From contig JAGONM010000023.1 in the NCBI GenBank assembly GCA_017993055.1, positions 1 to 63,046 of the forward strand: DNA of 63,046 bases, given 5' to 3'. A program made the translations under genes and the position numbers. The notes beneath the pieces were generated by a model, which saw only the letters and a program-made list of their open reading frames with translations, made no database searches and was not told where the DNA came from. This DNA comes from Armatimonadota bacterium (GTDB lineage Bacteria > Armatimonadota > UBA5829 > DTJY01). This document shows, in pieces, positions 56,734 to 63,046 of the stretch. Within the stretch, counting starts at the first letter, position 1; each line of letters starts with the position of its first letter.

Positions 56734-58122
56734 ATGGCCAAGACACAGACCAAGTTCGTCTGCCAGCAGTGCGGCTGCGAGTCGCTCAAGTGGCTCGGGC
56801 GGTGCCCCGACTGCGACCAGTGGAATACGTTCGCTGAGGAAACCGTCGCGCGCGAGAAGTCGTCGGCCCGAAAGACGGCCGCCGTCCTCCACAACGCGCC
56901 GAGGCCGATCGGCGAGGTGACCGCGGGCGAGCACAGGCGCCACCGCACCGGCATCGGCGAGTTCGACCGCGTGCTCGGCGGAGGCATCGTCCCCGGGTCG
57001 GTCGTGCTGATCGGAGGAGACCCGGGCATCGGGAAGTCCACGATCCTCACCCAGGCGGCGGACAACCTGAGCCCCGACGGGCGCATCAGCCTCTACGTCT
57101 CCGGCGAGGAGTCCGTCGAGCAGATCAAGCTCCGCGCGGACCGGCTCGGCGTCAAGACGGACACGCTCTACCTCGTTGCCGAGACGGACATCGAGCAGAT
57201 CGAGGCGTGCATCTCCTCGCTGAACCCCGGCGCGGTGATCGTGGACTCGATCCAGACGATGTACGACCCTTCGCTCGAATCGGCCCCGGCGACCGTCAGC
57301 CAGGTGCGCACATGCACGGCGGCGCTCACGCGGATCGCCAAGAGCACAGACACGCCTGTCTTCATAGTCGGGCACGTCACCAAGGAAGGCTCTATCGCGG
57401 GCCCGCGCGTGCTGGAGCACATAGTGGACACGGTGCTCTATTTCGAGGGCGACCGTCATCAGACTTACCGGATTCTCCGCGCCGTCAAGAACCGGTTCGG
57501 CTCGACGGACGAACTCGGCATCTTCGAGATGCGCGAGGACGGCCTGCGGGAGGTCGGCAACCCGTCAGAGATACTGCTCTCGGAGCGGCCCCTGCACGGG
57601 CCCGGGTCCGTCGTCGCGGCGACTATCGAAGGCACGCGGCCGCTTCTCGTCGAGGTCCAGGCCCTCGTCGCCCAGTCTTACTTCGCGAGCCCGAGGCGGA
57701 TGGCGACCGGCGTGGACTACAACCGCGCGATGCTCATACTCGCCGTGCTCGAGAAGCGCGTCGGCCTCAGCCTCGCCAACAAGGACGTGTACATCAACGT
57801 TGCGGGCGGCGTGAAGGTCATGGAACCGGCGCTCGACCTCGCCATCGCGGTCGCGGTCGCGTCCAACCTGAAGGACCTCCCGGTCGAGCCGAACACGGTC
57901 GTCGTCGGCGAGGTCGGTCTCGCGGGCGAGGTGCGAGGGGTCAGCCAGATCGAGAAGCGGGTGAAGGAAGCGGCGAGGCTCGGCTTTGATCGGGTGATCA
58001 CCTCCGTGCACAGCACCTCCCGGGCGCGGGCTGACGGAGGCATCGAGGTGAAGGGCGTCGAAACCCTTTTCAAGGCCGTCGAGCTTGCGATCGGCGAGTT
58101 CAAGCGAAAGAAGAACGCATGA
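56734..58122 (+). CDS. radA: DNA repair protein RadA
   Basis: A 462-residue branch-migration ATPase. The zinc finger is Cys10, 13, 24, 27 (KFVCQQCGCESLKWLGRCPD). The RecA-like core has GGDPGIGKST (Walker A), SLYVSGEES, AVIVDSIQTMYDPSLESAPA (Walker B) and the RadA motif RAVKNRFGSTDELGIFEM. The C-terminal Lon-protease-like domain has KDVYINVAGGVKVMEPALDL. The ATG at MAKTQTK is family-consistent. The stop overlaps nadA as ATGA. Confidence 0.97.
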   Translation: MAKTQTKFVCQQCGCESLKWLGRCPDCDQWNTFAEETVAREKSSARKTAAVLHNAPRPIGEVTAGEHRRHRTGIGEFDRVLGGGIVPGSVVLIGGDPGIGKSTILTQAADNLSPDGRISLYVSGEESVEQIKLRADRLGVKTDTLYLVAETDIEQIEACISSLNPGAVIVDSIQTMYDPSLESAPATVSQVRTCTAALTRIAKSTDTPVFIVGHVTKEGSIAGPRVLEHIVDTVLYFEGDRHQTYRILRAVKNRFGSTDELGIFEMREDGLREVGNPSEILLSERPLHGPGSVVAATIEGTRPLLVEVQALVAQSYFASPRRMATGVDYNRAMLILAVLEKRVGLSLANKDVYINVAGGVKVMEPALDLAIAVAVASNLKDLPVEPNTVVVGEVGLAGEVRGVSQIEKRVKEAARLGFDRVITSVHSTSRARADGGIEVKGVETLFKAVELAIGEFKRKKNA

Positions 58123-59054
58123 CTTCCAGCGACCGACATGCCGGAGGGGCGAGCGCATCGCTCAGGGAGCGGATCAACCGCCTGAAGGGCGCCGCGAACG
58201 CGGTGATCCTCGCGCACAACTACCAGCTCGACGAGATCCAGGAGATCGCCGACTTCACGGGCGACTCGCTCGAACTGAGCCGGAAGGCGGCCTCGACTTC
58301 CGCCGAAGTGATCGTCTTCTGCGGCGTACACTTCATGGCCGAGACGGCGAAGATCCTCTCGCCCGCGAAGACCGTCCTTCTGCCGGATCTGAAGGCCGGG
58401 TGCCCGATGGCGGACATGATCAACGCCGAGCAGCTCCGGGCGTTCAAGGCGGAGTATCCCGGCCGCCCCGTCGCCGCCTACGTGAACACTTCAGCCGAGG
58501 TTAAGGCCGAGAGCGACGTCTGCTGCACGTCGGCCAACGCAGTCAAGGTCGTGGAATCGCTCGACGAAGACGAGGTGATCTTCGTCCCGGACAAGTGCCT
58601 CGGCGACTACGTGGCGTCAAAGACGTCGAAGAAGATCATTCTCTATCCGGGGTACTGCCCCACCCACCACCGGATCAGGCCGGAGGACATCCTCCGCCGG
58701 AAGTCCGAGCATCCCGACGCCTATGTGATGGTTCACCCGGAGTGTACCCGCGCGGTCGTTCAGCTCGCGGACGGCGTGTTCAGCACGTCGGGGATGATAC
58801 GATTCGCCAGGGAGAGCTCCCATCGGGAGTTTATCGTCGGCACGGAGAAGGGCATACTGCATCGTCTGCATCAGGAGAGCCCCGGGAAGAAGTTCTTCAC
58901 GCCGACGGACAATACGATCTGCCCGAACATGAAGAAGATCACGCTGGAGAAACTTCTCTGGTCGCTCGAAGATATGCAGTACCCGATCGAGCTTTCTGCC
59001 GATATAATGGATAGGGCGCGCGGGGCAATCCGGCGAATGATCGAGATCGCGTAG
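58119..59054 (+). CDS. nadA: Quinolinate synthase
   Basis: A 311-residue 4Fe-4S enzyme condensing iminosuccinate with dihydroxyacetone phosphate. VILAHNYQLDEIQEIADFTG is the family start. The cluster ligands are Cys95 (KAGCPMADM), Cys180 (YPGYCPTHH) and Cys268 (NTICPNMKK), with spacing as in known three-Cys NadA. VMVHPECT and FSTSGMIRFA are substrate motifs. Together with nadB at 42 kb and nadC next door it completes quinolinate and nicotinate mononucleotide synthesis. Confidence 0.97.
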   Translation: MTSSDRHAGGASASLRERINRLKGAANAVILAHNYQLDEIQEIADFTGDSLELSRKAASTSAEVIVFCGVHFMAETAKILSPAKTVLLPDLKAGCPMADMINAEQLRAFKAEYPGRPVAAYVNTSAEVKAESDVCCTSANAVKVVESLDEDEVIFVPDKCLGDYVASKTSKKIILYPGYCPTHHRIRPEDILRRKSEHPDAYVMVHPECTRAVVQLADGVFSTSGMIRFARESSHREFIVGTEKGILHRLHQESPGKKFFTPTDNTICPNMKKITLEKLLWSLEDMQYPIELSADIMDRARGAIRRMIEIA

Positions 59055-59087
59055 CCATCCGAACGAGGACGCCGCAGGCGGTACAGC

Positions 59088-60113
59088 ATGAACCTGAACT
59101 ATCTGGAAGTGGAAGAAACCGTCCGAAGGGCGCTTGACGAGGACATCGGCGCGGGCGATGTCACGACCGCGCTCACCGTCTCTTCGTCGGCCGTCTCGAA
59201 CGCGAGGATAATCGCAAGGGAAGAAGGGATCATCGCCGGACTTCCCGTCGCGGCGATCTGCTTCCGACTGGTCGCCGAGAGCTACTCCGCCGGGCACATG
59301 ACGGTCATAAAGCGCGTGCGCCCGCCTCACACCGCCGCCGTGCGGATAGAGGGACTCCCTCAGGCGGGCAAGCCGATCCGGATCACCGCCAAGCACCTCG
59401 GCAAGCCGGCGGTGAACGTCACCGGCGGGCCCGTCGCCCCGCGGAAGTCAAGCGAGCGCGAGTCCAACCTGGCGTTTCGCGCCGAGCTATCCGACGGCGC
59501 GATGGTTCAGTCCGGAGACATCATCGCGGAGATCACCGGTCCCACGGTCGCCATTCTCACGGCGGAGCGGACCGCCCTGAACTTCCTCCAGCGGCTGTCC
59601 GGGATCGCTACCAGGACTGCGCGGCTGGTCAGCCTCGTCGAGGGCACGGGCGCGGTCGTGATGGACACCCGCAAGACCACTCCGGGGCTGCGCAGCCTCG
59701 AGAAGTACGCAGTCCGGCGAGGCGGAGGGCGAAACCACCGTTTCGGGCTCTACGACGCGGTACTAATCAAGGACAACCACATCGAGGCGGCCGGCGGAAT
59801 CGCGGAGGCGATCGAGGCGGCGCGGGCGGACGCGTCCCACCTGATGAAGATCGAGGCCGAGGCGGAGACCCTCGCGCAGGTCGAGACGGCGCTCGAAGCC
59901 GGCGCCGACATCATCCTGCTCGACAACATGAGTCCGGCTGACCTGAAGAAGGCCGTCAAGGCGTGCAGAGGGCGCGCTCTCACCGAGGCATCCGGAAACG
60001 TCACCGAGAAGAACATCCTCGAGGTCGCCAAGACCGGGGTTGACATGATCTCGGTCGGCGCGTTGACTCACTCCGTGGACGCCCTGGATCTCAGCCTCGA
60101 GATAACGGGATGA
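59088..60113 (+). CDS. nadC: Nicotinate-nucleotide pyrophosphorylase with a large insertion
   Basis: A 341-residue enzyme making nicotinate mononucleotide from quinolinate and PRPP. AGDVTTALTV, AREEGIIAGLPVA, LTAERTALNFLQRLSGIATR, VMDTRKTTPGLRSLEKYAVR, GGGRNHRFGLYDAVLIKDNH, ILLDNMSP and EASGNVTEKNI are all intact. The family is normally about 275-290 residues. The excess is a block of about 65 residues at roughly 63-128 (GHMTVIKRVRPPHTAAVRIE through APRKSSERESNLA) that splits the N-terminal domain before LSDGAMVQSGDIIAEI. The frame is open throughout, so the enzyme may still work. Confidence 0.95.
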   Translation: MNLNYLEVEETVRRALDEDIGAGDVTTALTVSSSAVSNARIIAREEGIIAGLPVAAICFRLVAESYSAGHMTVIKRVRPPHTAAVRIEGLPQAGKPIRITAKHLGKPAVNVTGGPVAPRKSSERESNLAFRAELSDGAMVQSGDIIAEITGPTVAILTAERTALNFLQRLSGIATRTARLVSLVEGTGAVVMDTRKTTPGLRSLEKYAVRRGGGRNHRFGLYDAVLIKDNHIEAAGGIAEAIEAARADASHLMKIEAEAETLAQVETALEAGADIILLDNMSPADLKKAVKACRGRALTEASGNVTEKNILEVAKTGVDMISVGALTHSVDALDLSLEITG

Positions 60114-60138
60114 TCCCGATTCGTCCGGCACGCCGCTG

Positions 60139-60867
60139 ATGCGATACTCCATCCACCGATTCGATTCGGTTGCCTCGACGAACGACCTGGCGGCGCGAAT
60201 GGCCGGCGACGGCGCGCCGGAGGGCACGGTCGTCGCCGCCGACGAGCAGAGCGCGGGGCGCGGGCGTCTGGGACGCCGATGGATATCCCCGCCGGACTCC
60301 GGCCTTTATCTGAGCATCGTGCTCCGCCCGCAGATTCCCGCCGATTCTCACTGGCAGCTCGCCTTCGTGTGTTCCCTGGCGGTCGCCGAGGCCGTTCGGG
60401 CCGCAACCGGTCTGGCGGCTCAGACCAAGTGGCCGAACGACGTGCTGCTGAACGGCCGCAAGGTCGCCGGAGTTCTCGTCGAGAGATGCCGAGCCGCTGA
60501 CGGCGCGGTGATCGCCGGCATCGGGATCAACGTCAACACGGCCGACTGGCCCGCGGAGATCGCTGAGTCCGCCACATCCATACTGCTGGAGTCCCTCGAG
60601 GCGGCGTCGCGGCCGGAGATCGAGAGGGCGGTGCTGGACGCCTTAGACGCACGGTACGAGGCGCTGAAGAGCGAGGGATTTTCGCCGATACTCGACGCGT
60701 GGCGCGGCCTCGACTGCACCGTCGGGCGCGAGGTGGAAGTGCGGGCGGCGGACGGCGTTGTCAGGGGAGTCGCGGCGGCGGTGAGCGAGTCGGGGAGCCT
60801 GATCGTTCGCTCGGGCGGCGGCGCGCTCACGGAGATCAGTGCGGGGGACGTGCTGCTCGCGGGTTAG
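60139..60867 (+). CDS. birA: Biotin-[acetyl-CoA-carboxylase] ligase
   Basis: A 242-residue biotin protein ligase, group I, without the N-terminal repressor helix-turn-helix. STNDLAARMA, DEQSAGRGRLGRRWISPPDS (GRGRxxR/W biotinyl-AMP site), LAAQTKWPNDVLLNGRKVAG (KWPND catalytic Lys), IAGIGINVN, and a C-terminal SH3-like domain from about 190. It loads biotin onto carboxyl carrier protein. Downstream of nadC by 25 bp. The last 4 bp overlap a convergent toxin gene. Confidence 0.94.
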   Translation: MRYSIHRFDSVASTNDLAARMAGDGAPEGTVVAADEQSAGRGRLGRRWISPPDSGLYLSIVLRPQIPADSHWQLAFVCSLAVAEAVRAATGLAAQTKWPNDVLLNGRKVAGVLVERCRAADGAVIAGIGINVNTADWPAEIAESATSILLESLEAASRPEIERAVLDALDARYEALKSEGFSPILDAWRGLDCTVGREVEVRAADGVVRGVAAAVSESGSLIVRSGGGALTEISAGDVLLAG

Positions 60868-61280
60868 TCACCGCCTGGTGACAATCGCCGCACGCCCTGG
60901 AGGCGGTCAAAATGCCTGTCGAAAGAGTAGATGTCCGTCACTCCGCAGGCGACCATGCGCACGGCGGCGAGAGCATCAACGAAGTCCACCTTCTTCTCCT
61001 CAAACAGCACAAGAGCCTGCATCAACTCCGTCTTGCGGTCGCTGATGATTGAATCGCTGACCAGGAAGCTCCGAAGCGTCGGCGCGATCTCATCGGCTGT
61101 GAACCCGTAGTAGGACTGCAGCACCCATACGACCTCGGCGATGACCATTTCATCAACGACAAGCTCGATGTGGCCGTCTTCCGCCAGCCCGAAGAGTCGG
61201 GCAGCTCTCTCCGCCATGTCGGGCGGATCGTTCGTGATGAAGCGCAGGATCACGTTTGCGTCAACGTATGCCCGCTTCAT
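60864..61280 (-). CDS. VapC-like PIN-domain toxin of an AbrB-type pair
   Basis: A 138-residue PIN protein. AYVDANVILRFITND (Asp7), DEMVIAEVVWVLQSYYGF (Glu), VDFVDALAAVRM (Asp) and IYSFDRHFDRL (last Asp) give a complete acidic site. It is translated from ATGA overlapping the AbrB-type gene. A second, non-homologous-antitoxin PIN module is at 228-876, so the window carries two such systems besides DUF5615. Confidence 0.9.
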   Translation of the reverse strand: MKRAYVDANVILRFITNDPPDMAERAARLFGLAEDGHIELVVDEMVIAEVVWVLQSYYGFTADEIAPTLRSFLVSDSIISDRKTELMQALVLFEEKKVDFVDALAAVRMVACGVTDIYSFDRHFDRLQGVRRLSPGGD

Positions 61281-61525
61281 CGGCTGTGCCGCTCCCCGAT
61301 ACCGCGGCCGGTTTCCTCTCGGATCGCGTCATGCCCCGGGTACGGACGACTCGCAGGCAGCCGGCCCTTCAGCTCGGAGAGCCTGCTTCTGGGGACGGCG
61401 CGCAGGATCGCCGTGTTGCCGTCAACTACTATGACGACGTGGTCTTCATCCGATATGCCCAGGGAATCCCGGATGTCTTTGGGTATAGTGATCTGGCCCT
61501 TTCGAGTAACCTTGGCAACGCTCAT
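61277..61525 (-). CDS. AbrB/MazE-type antitoxin
   Basis: An 82-residue protein. SVAKVTRKGQITIPKDIRDS and LGISDEDHVVIVVDG form the swapped-hairpin AbrB DNA-binding fold. The variable tail (RPYPGHDAIREETGRG) should bind the toxin. GGGAGGA precedes the ATG. Expression is from the extended -10 promoter at 61555-61563 and is likely self-repressed. Confidence 0.9.
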   Translation of the reverse strand: MSVAKVTRKGQITIPKDIRDSLGISDEDHVVIVVDGNTAILRAVPRSRLSELKGRLPASRPYPGHDAIREETGRGIGERHSR

Positions 61526-61554
61526 GAGTTCCTCCCGTTTCCCACCGTAACGAC

Positions 61555-61629
61555 ATTATACCATATCGCATTACTTTTCGACCAATGTAATGCGAGCGTT
61601 TGACGATCTTTCGGCCCACATGATATACT
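61555..61629. promoter_or_regulatory. Divergent promoters and dyad between the toxin-antitoxin pair and yebC
   Basis: Minus: TGGTATAAT, hexamer 61555-61560. Plus: TTGACG (61600-61605), 18 bp, TGATATACT with hexamer 61624-61629. Between them CGCATTAC (61567-61574) and GTAATGCG (61587-61594) form an 8-bp dyad, over the minus-strand -35 region, fit for the AbrB-type repressor. Confidence 0.6.
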
Positions 61630-61679
61630 TCACCGTTCGAGTCTGCTGGACGCGACGGCGTCTCGAAGGAGTGAGAGTC

Positions 61680-62432
61680 ATGTCCGGTCATTCCAAGTGG
61701 CACAACATAAGACTTCGAAAGGGCAAGCAGGATGCCGAACGCGGCAAGATGTTCACCAAGCTGGCCCGCGACATCATCGTCGCCGCGCGCGAAGGCGGAG
61801 GAAACCCGGACGCCAACAACCAGCTCAAACTCGCCGTCCAGAAAGCCCGCGAGAACAGCATGCCCGCCGACAACATCAAGCGCGCGATCCAGCGCGGCGC
61901 CGGAGGGGTCGACGGAGCAAACTACGAGGAGATCATCTACGAGGGGTACGGGCCGGGCGGCGTGGCGGTCTTGGTGAACTGCCTGACCGACAACCGCAAC
62001 CGGACGGTCTCGGAACTGAGAACGACCTTCTCGAAGAACAACGGGAGCCTCGGCGAGTCGGGCTGCGTCGCATGGATGTTCGATCCCAAGGGGGTCGTCA
62101 CGATTCAGAAGGATACCGTTGACGAGGACACCCTGATGCTGGCTGCTCTCGACGCCGGGGCCGAGGACATCCTCACCGAAGGCGACGTGTACGAGGTCTA
62201 CTCCTCGGTCGAGGGGCTGGCAAGCCTCCGCCAGGCTCTCACCGATGCCGGGATCGAGTTCGTCAGCGCGGAAGCCACTATGCTGCCCAAGAGCACCGTG
62301 AAGCTCGATGCGAAGACGGCGATGCAGGTTCTGCGGATGATGGACCAGCTCGAAGACCTCGACGACGTACAGCAGGTGCATGCGAACTTCGACATTGACG
62401 AGGAAATCCTCGAGGCCGCCGCCGCAGAGTAG
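61680..62432 (+). CDS. yebC: YebC/TACO1-family regulatory protein
   Basis: A 250-residue protein. SGHSKWHNIRLRKGKQDAER is the signature start, with KARENSMPADNIKRAIQRGA, YEGYGPGGVAVLVNCLTDNR, NNGSLGESGCVAWMF and the three-domain length. YebC proteins act as transcription regulators and, in recent work on the family, help ribosomes on polyproline or difficult stretches. AAGGAG lies 8 bp before the chosen ATG. Upstream in-frame codons fall in the promoter. Confidence 0.96.
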   Translation: MSGHSKWHNIRLRKGKQDAERGKMFTKLARDIIVAAREGGGNPDANNQLKLAVQKARENSMPADNIKRAIQRGAGGVDGANYEEIIYEGYGPGGVAVLVNCLTDNRNRTVSELRTTFSKNNGSLGESGCVAWMFDPKGVVTIQKDTVDEDTLMLAALDAGAEDILTEGDVYEVYSSVEGLASLRQALTDAGIEFVSAEATMLPKSTVKLDAKTAMQVLRMMDQLEDLDDVQQVHANFDIDEEILEAAAAE

Positions 62433-62447
62433 CCTCTCCCCGGGGCG

Positions 62448-63046
62448 TCACACCTTGAAACGCACTACCATGATGTCCCCGTCGCGCATGACGTAGTCCT
62501 TCGTCTCCAGCTTCATCAGTCCTGCGGCCTTTGCCGCCTCCCAGGAACCCGCCTTCGCGAAGTCGTCGTACGGCACTATCTCCGCGCGGATGAAGCCGCG
62601 CTCCAGGTCCGAATGTATCTTCCCGGCGGCCTCGACCGCCTTCGCGCCTTTGTCCACCGTCCAGGCCCGGACTTCATCCTCGCCTGAGGTGAAGAACGAG
62701 AGCAGGCCGAGCGCGCGGTATGCGCTCTGCACGACCCTGTTCCGCGCGGGTTCCGCGATGCCGAGCGCCTCCAGGTACTCCTTCTCCTCGTCCTCCGGAA
62801 GCTGGGCGACTTCCATCTCGATGTTCGCGGCAAGCTCGATCAGCTCCATGCCTTCGGACTCGCAGTAGGAACGCAATCCCTCCAGGAGCGGGCTGTCCGC
62901 CTGGCCGATCACGTCCTCACCGACGTTGGCGACGATGATCATCGGCTTCAGAGTAAGGAAGTCGAAGCTGCGGATCATCTTGACCTCGTCGTTCGACAGG
63001 TCGAGTTCCTTGAGCGGCTTTTCGTTCTCGAGCTGGTCTCTGATCT
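62448..63046 (-). CDS. ychF: Ribosome-binding ATPase YchF (Ola1), C-terminal part
   Basis: The frame is open to the window edge and gives about 199 C-terminal residues of YchF. LSNDEVKMIRSFDFLTLKPM and IIVANVGEDVIG (end of the ATPase domain), then LIELAANIEMEVAQLPEDEE, the TGS domain SFFTSGEDEVRAWTVDKG, HSDLERGFIRAEIVPYDDF and KDYVMRDGDIMVVRF. YchF hydrolyses ATP and associates with ribosomes. The N-terminal P-loop lies outside the window. The stop is convergent with yebC, 15 bp apart. Confidence 0.97.
   Translation of the reverse strand, partial: IRDQLENEKPLKELDLSNDEVKMIRSFDFLTLKPMIIVANVGEDVIGQADSPLLEGLRSYCESEGMELIELAANIEMEVAQLPEDEEKEYLEALGIAEPARNRVVQSAYRALGLLSFFTSGEDEVRAWTVDKGAKAVEAAGKIHSDLERGFIRAEIVPYDDFAKAGSWEAAKAAGLMKLETKDYVMRDGDIMVVRFKV

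Noticed and set aside
1-63046. CRISPR arrays, prophage, IS elements, rRNA or tRNA genes
   Set aside because: No regular spacer-repeat arrays, integrase, transposase or cloverleaf-like segments with GGTTCGANTCC were seen in any gap. The repeats present are isolated palindromes or pairs.

Overview
The window looks like chromosome from an uncultured, GC-rich (about 60% by eye) bacterium. There are no phage, plasmid, transposase, CRISPR or tRNA/rRNA signatures. Housekeeping genes (recO, radA, lexA, yebC, ychF, trp, nad and hem genes) are mixed with secreted Tat- or Sec-dependent hydrolases, a sulfatase, TIM-barrel sugar isomerases and a Gfo/Idh/MocA oxidoreductase. That mix, the siroheme-type heme enzyme AhbC and the many palindromic word-like repeats fit lineages such as Armatimonadota or other little-cultivated phyla. 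This placement is an inference with low confidence.

Layout. 1-8.2 kb: tail of an oxidoreductase, a VapBC-like module, a large secreted glycosidase-like protein, a GNAT enzyme, then on the minus strand Nif3-like, D-cysteine desulfhydrase-like, SPFH and NfeD proteins. 8.4-12.6 kb: cysteine desulfurase, lexA, a YprB-like nuclease and a secreted TIM-barrel protein, separated by repeat-rich gaps. 12.8-18.9 kb: one plus-strand run behind a consensus promoter: acr3-arsR-arsM-arsP, a small CPKC thioredoxin, a lipoprotein thioredoxin, a SurA-N/thioredoxin fusion, a CcdA-like membrane protein and a 29-residue membrane peptide. This joins arsenic detoxification to an extracytoplasmic thiol-redox relay and is the best candidate here for an undescribed system.

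18.9-28.5 kb: a Nudix gene, then a complete tryptophan operon (E-G-D-C-F-B-A, then deoC and a terminator). It is interrupted by a DUF433/DUF5615 toxin-antitoxin pair and by a secreted DUF4424-like lipoprotein. 28.6-37.3 kb: a small membrane protein, recO, aroK, a Tat sulfatase flanked by two direct repeats, an AAC(3)/TIM-barrel fusion with a cyclase, a PAS-GAF-PAS-SpoIIE phosphatase and a methylpurine glycosylase. 37.5-46.6 kb (minus strand): peptidoglycan amidase, hemC, then nadB-cobA/hemD-TPR-ahbC, linking NAD synthesis with the siroheme-dependent heme route.

47.1-52 kb: ndk, two Tat-exported DUF362 proteins, a NapH-like polyferredoxin and an amidohydrolase. 52-56.6 kb (minus): two sugar isomerase-like TIM barrels, two tandem endonuclease/exonuclease/phosphatase-fold paralogues and an FAD oxidoreductase, apparently one catabolic operon. 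56.7-63 kb: radA-nadA-nadC-birA, a second VapC/AbrB module, yebC, and the C-terminal part of ychF running off the end.

Two genome-scale features stand out. At least ten families of short palindromic or word-like repeats occupy the gaps, and two of them sit in frame inside trpC and cobA/hemD. Many promoters carry an extended -10 (TGnTATAAT) element.
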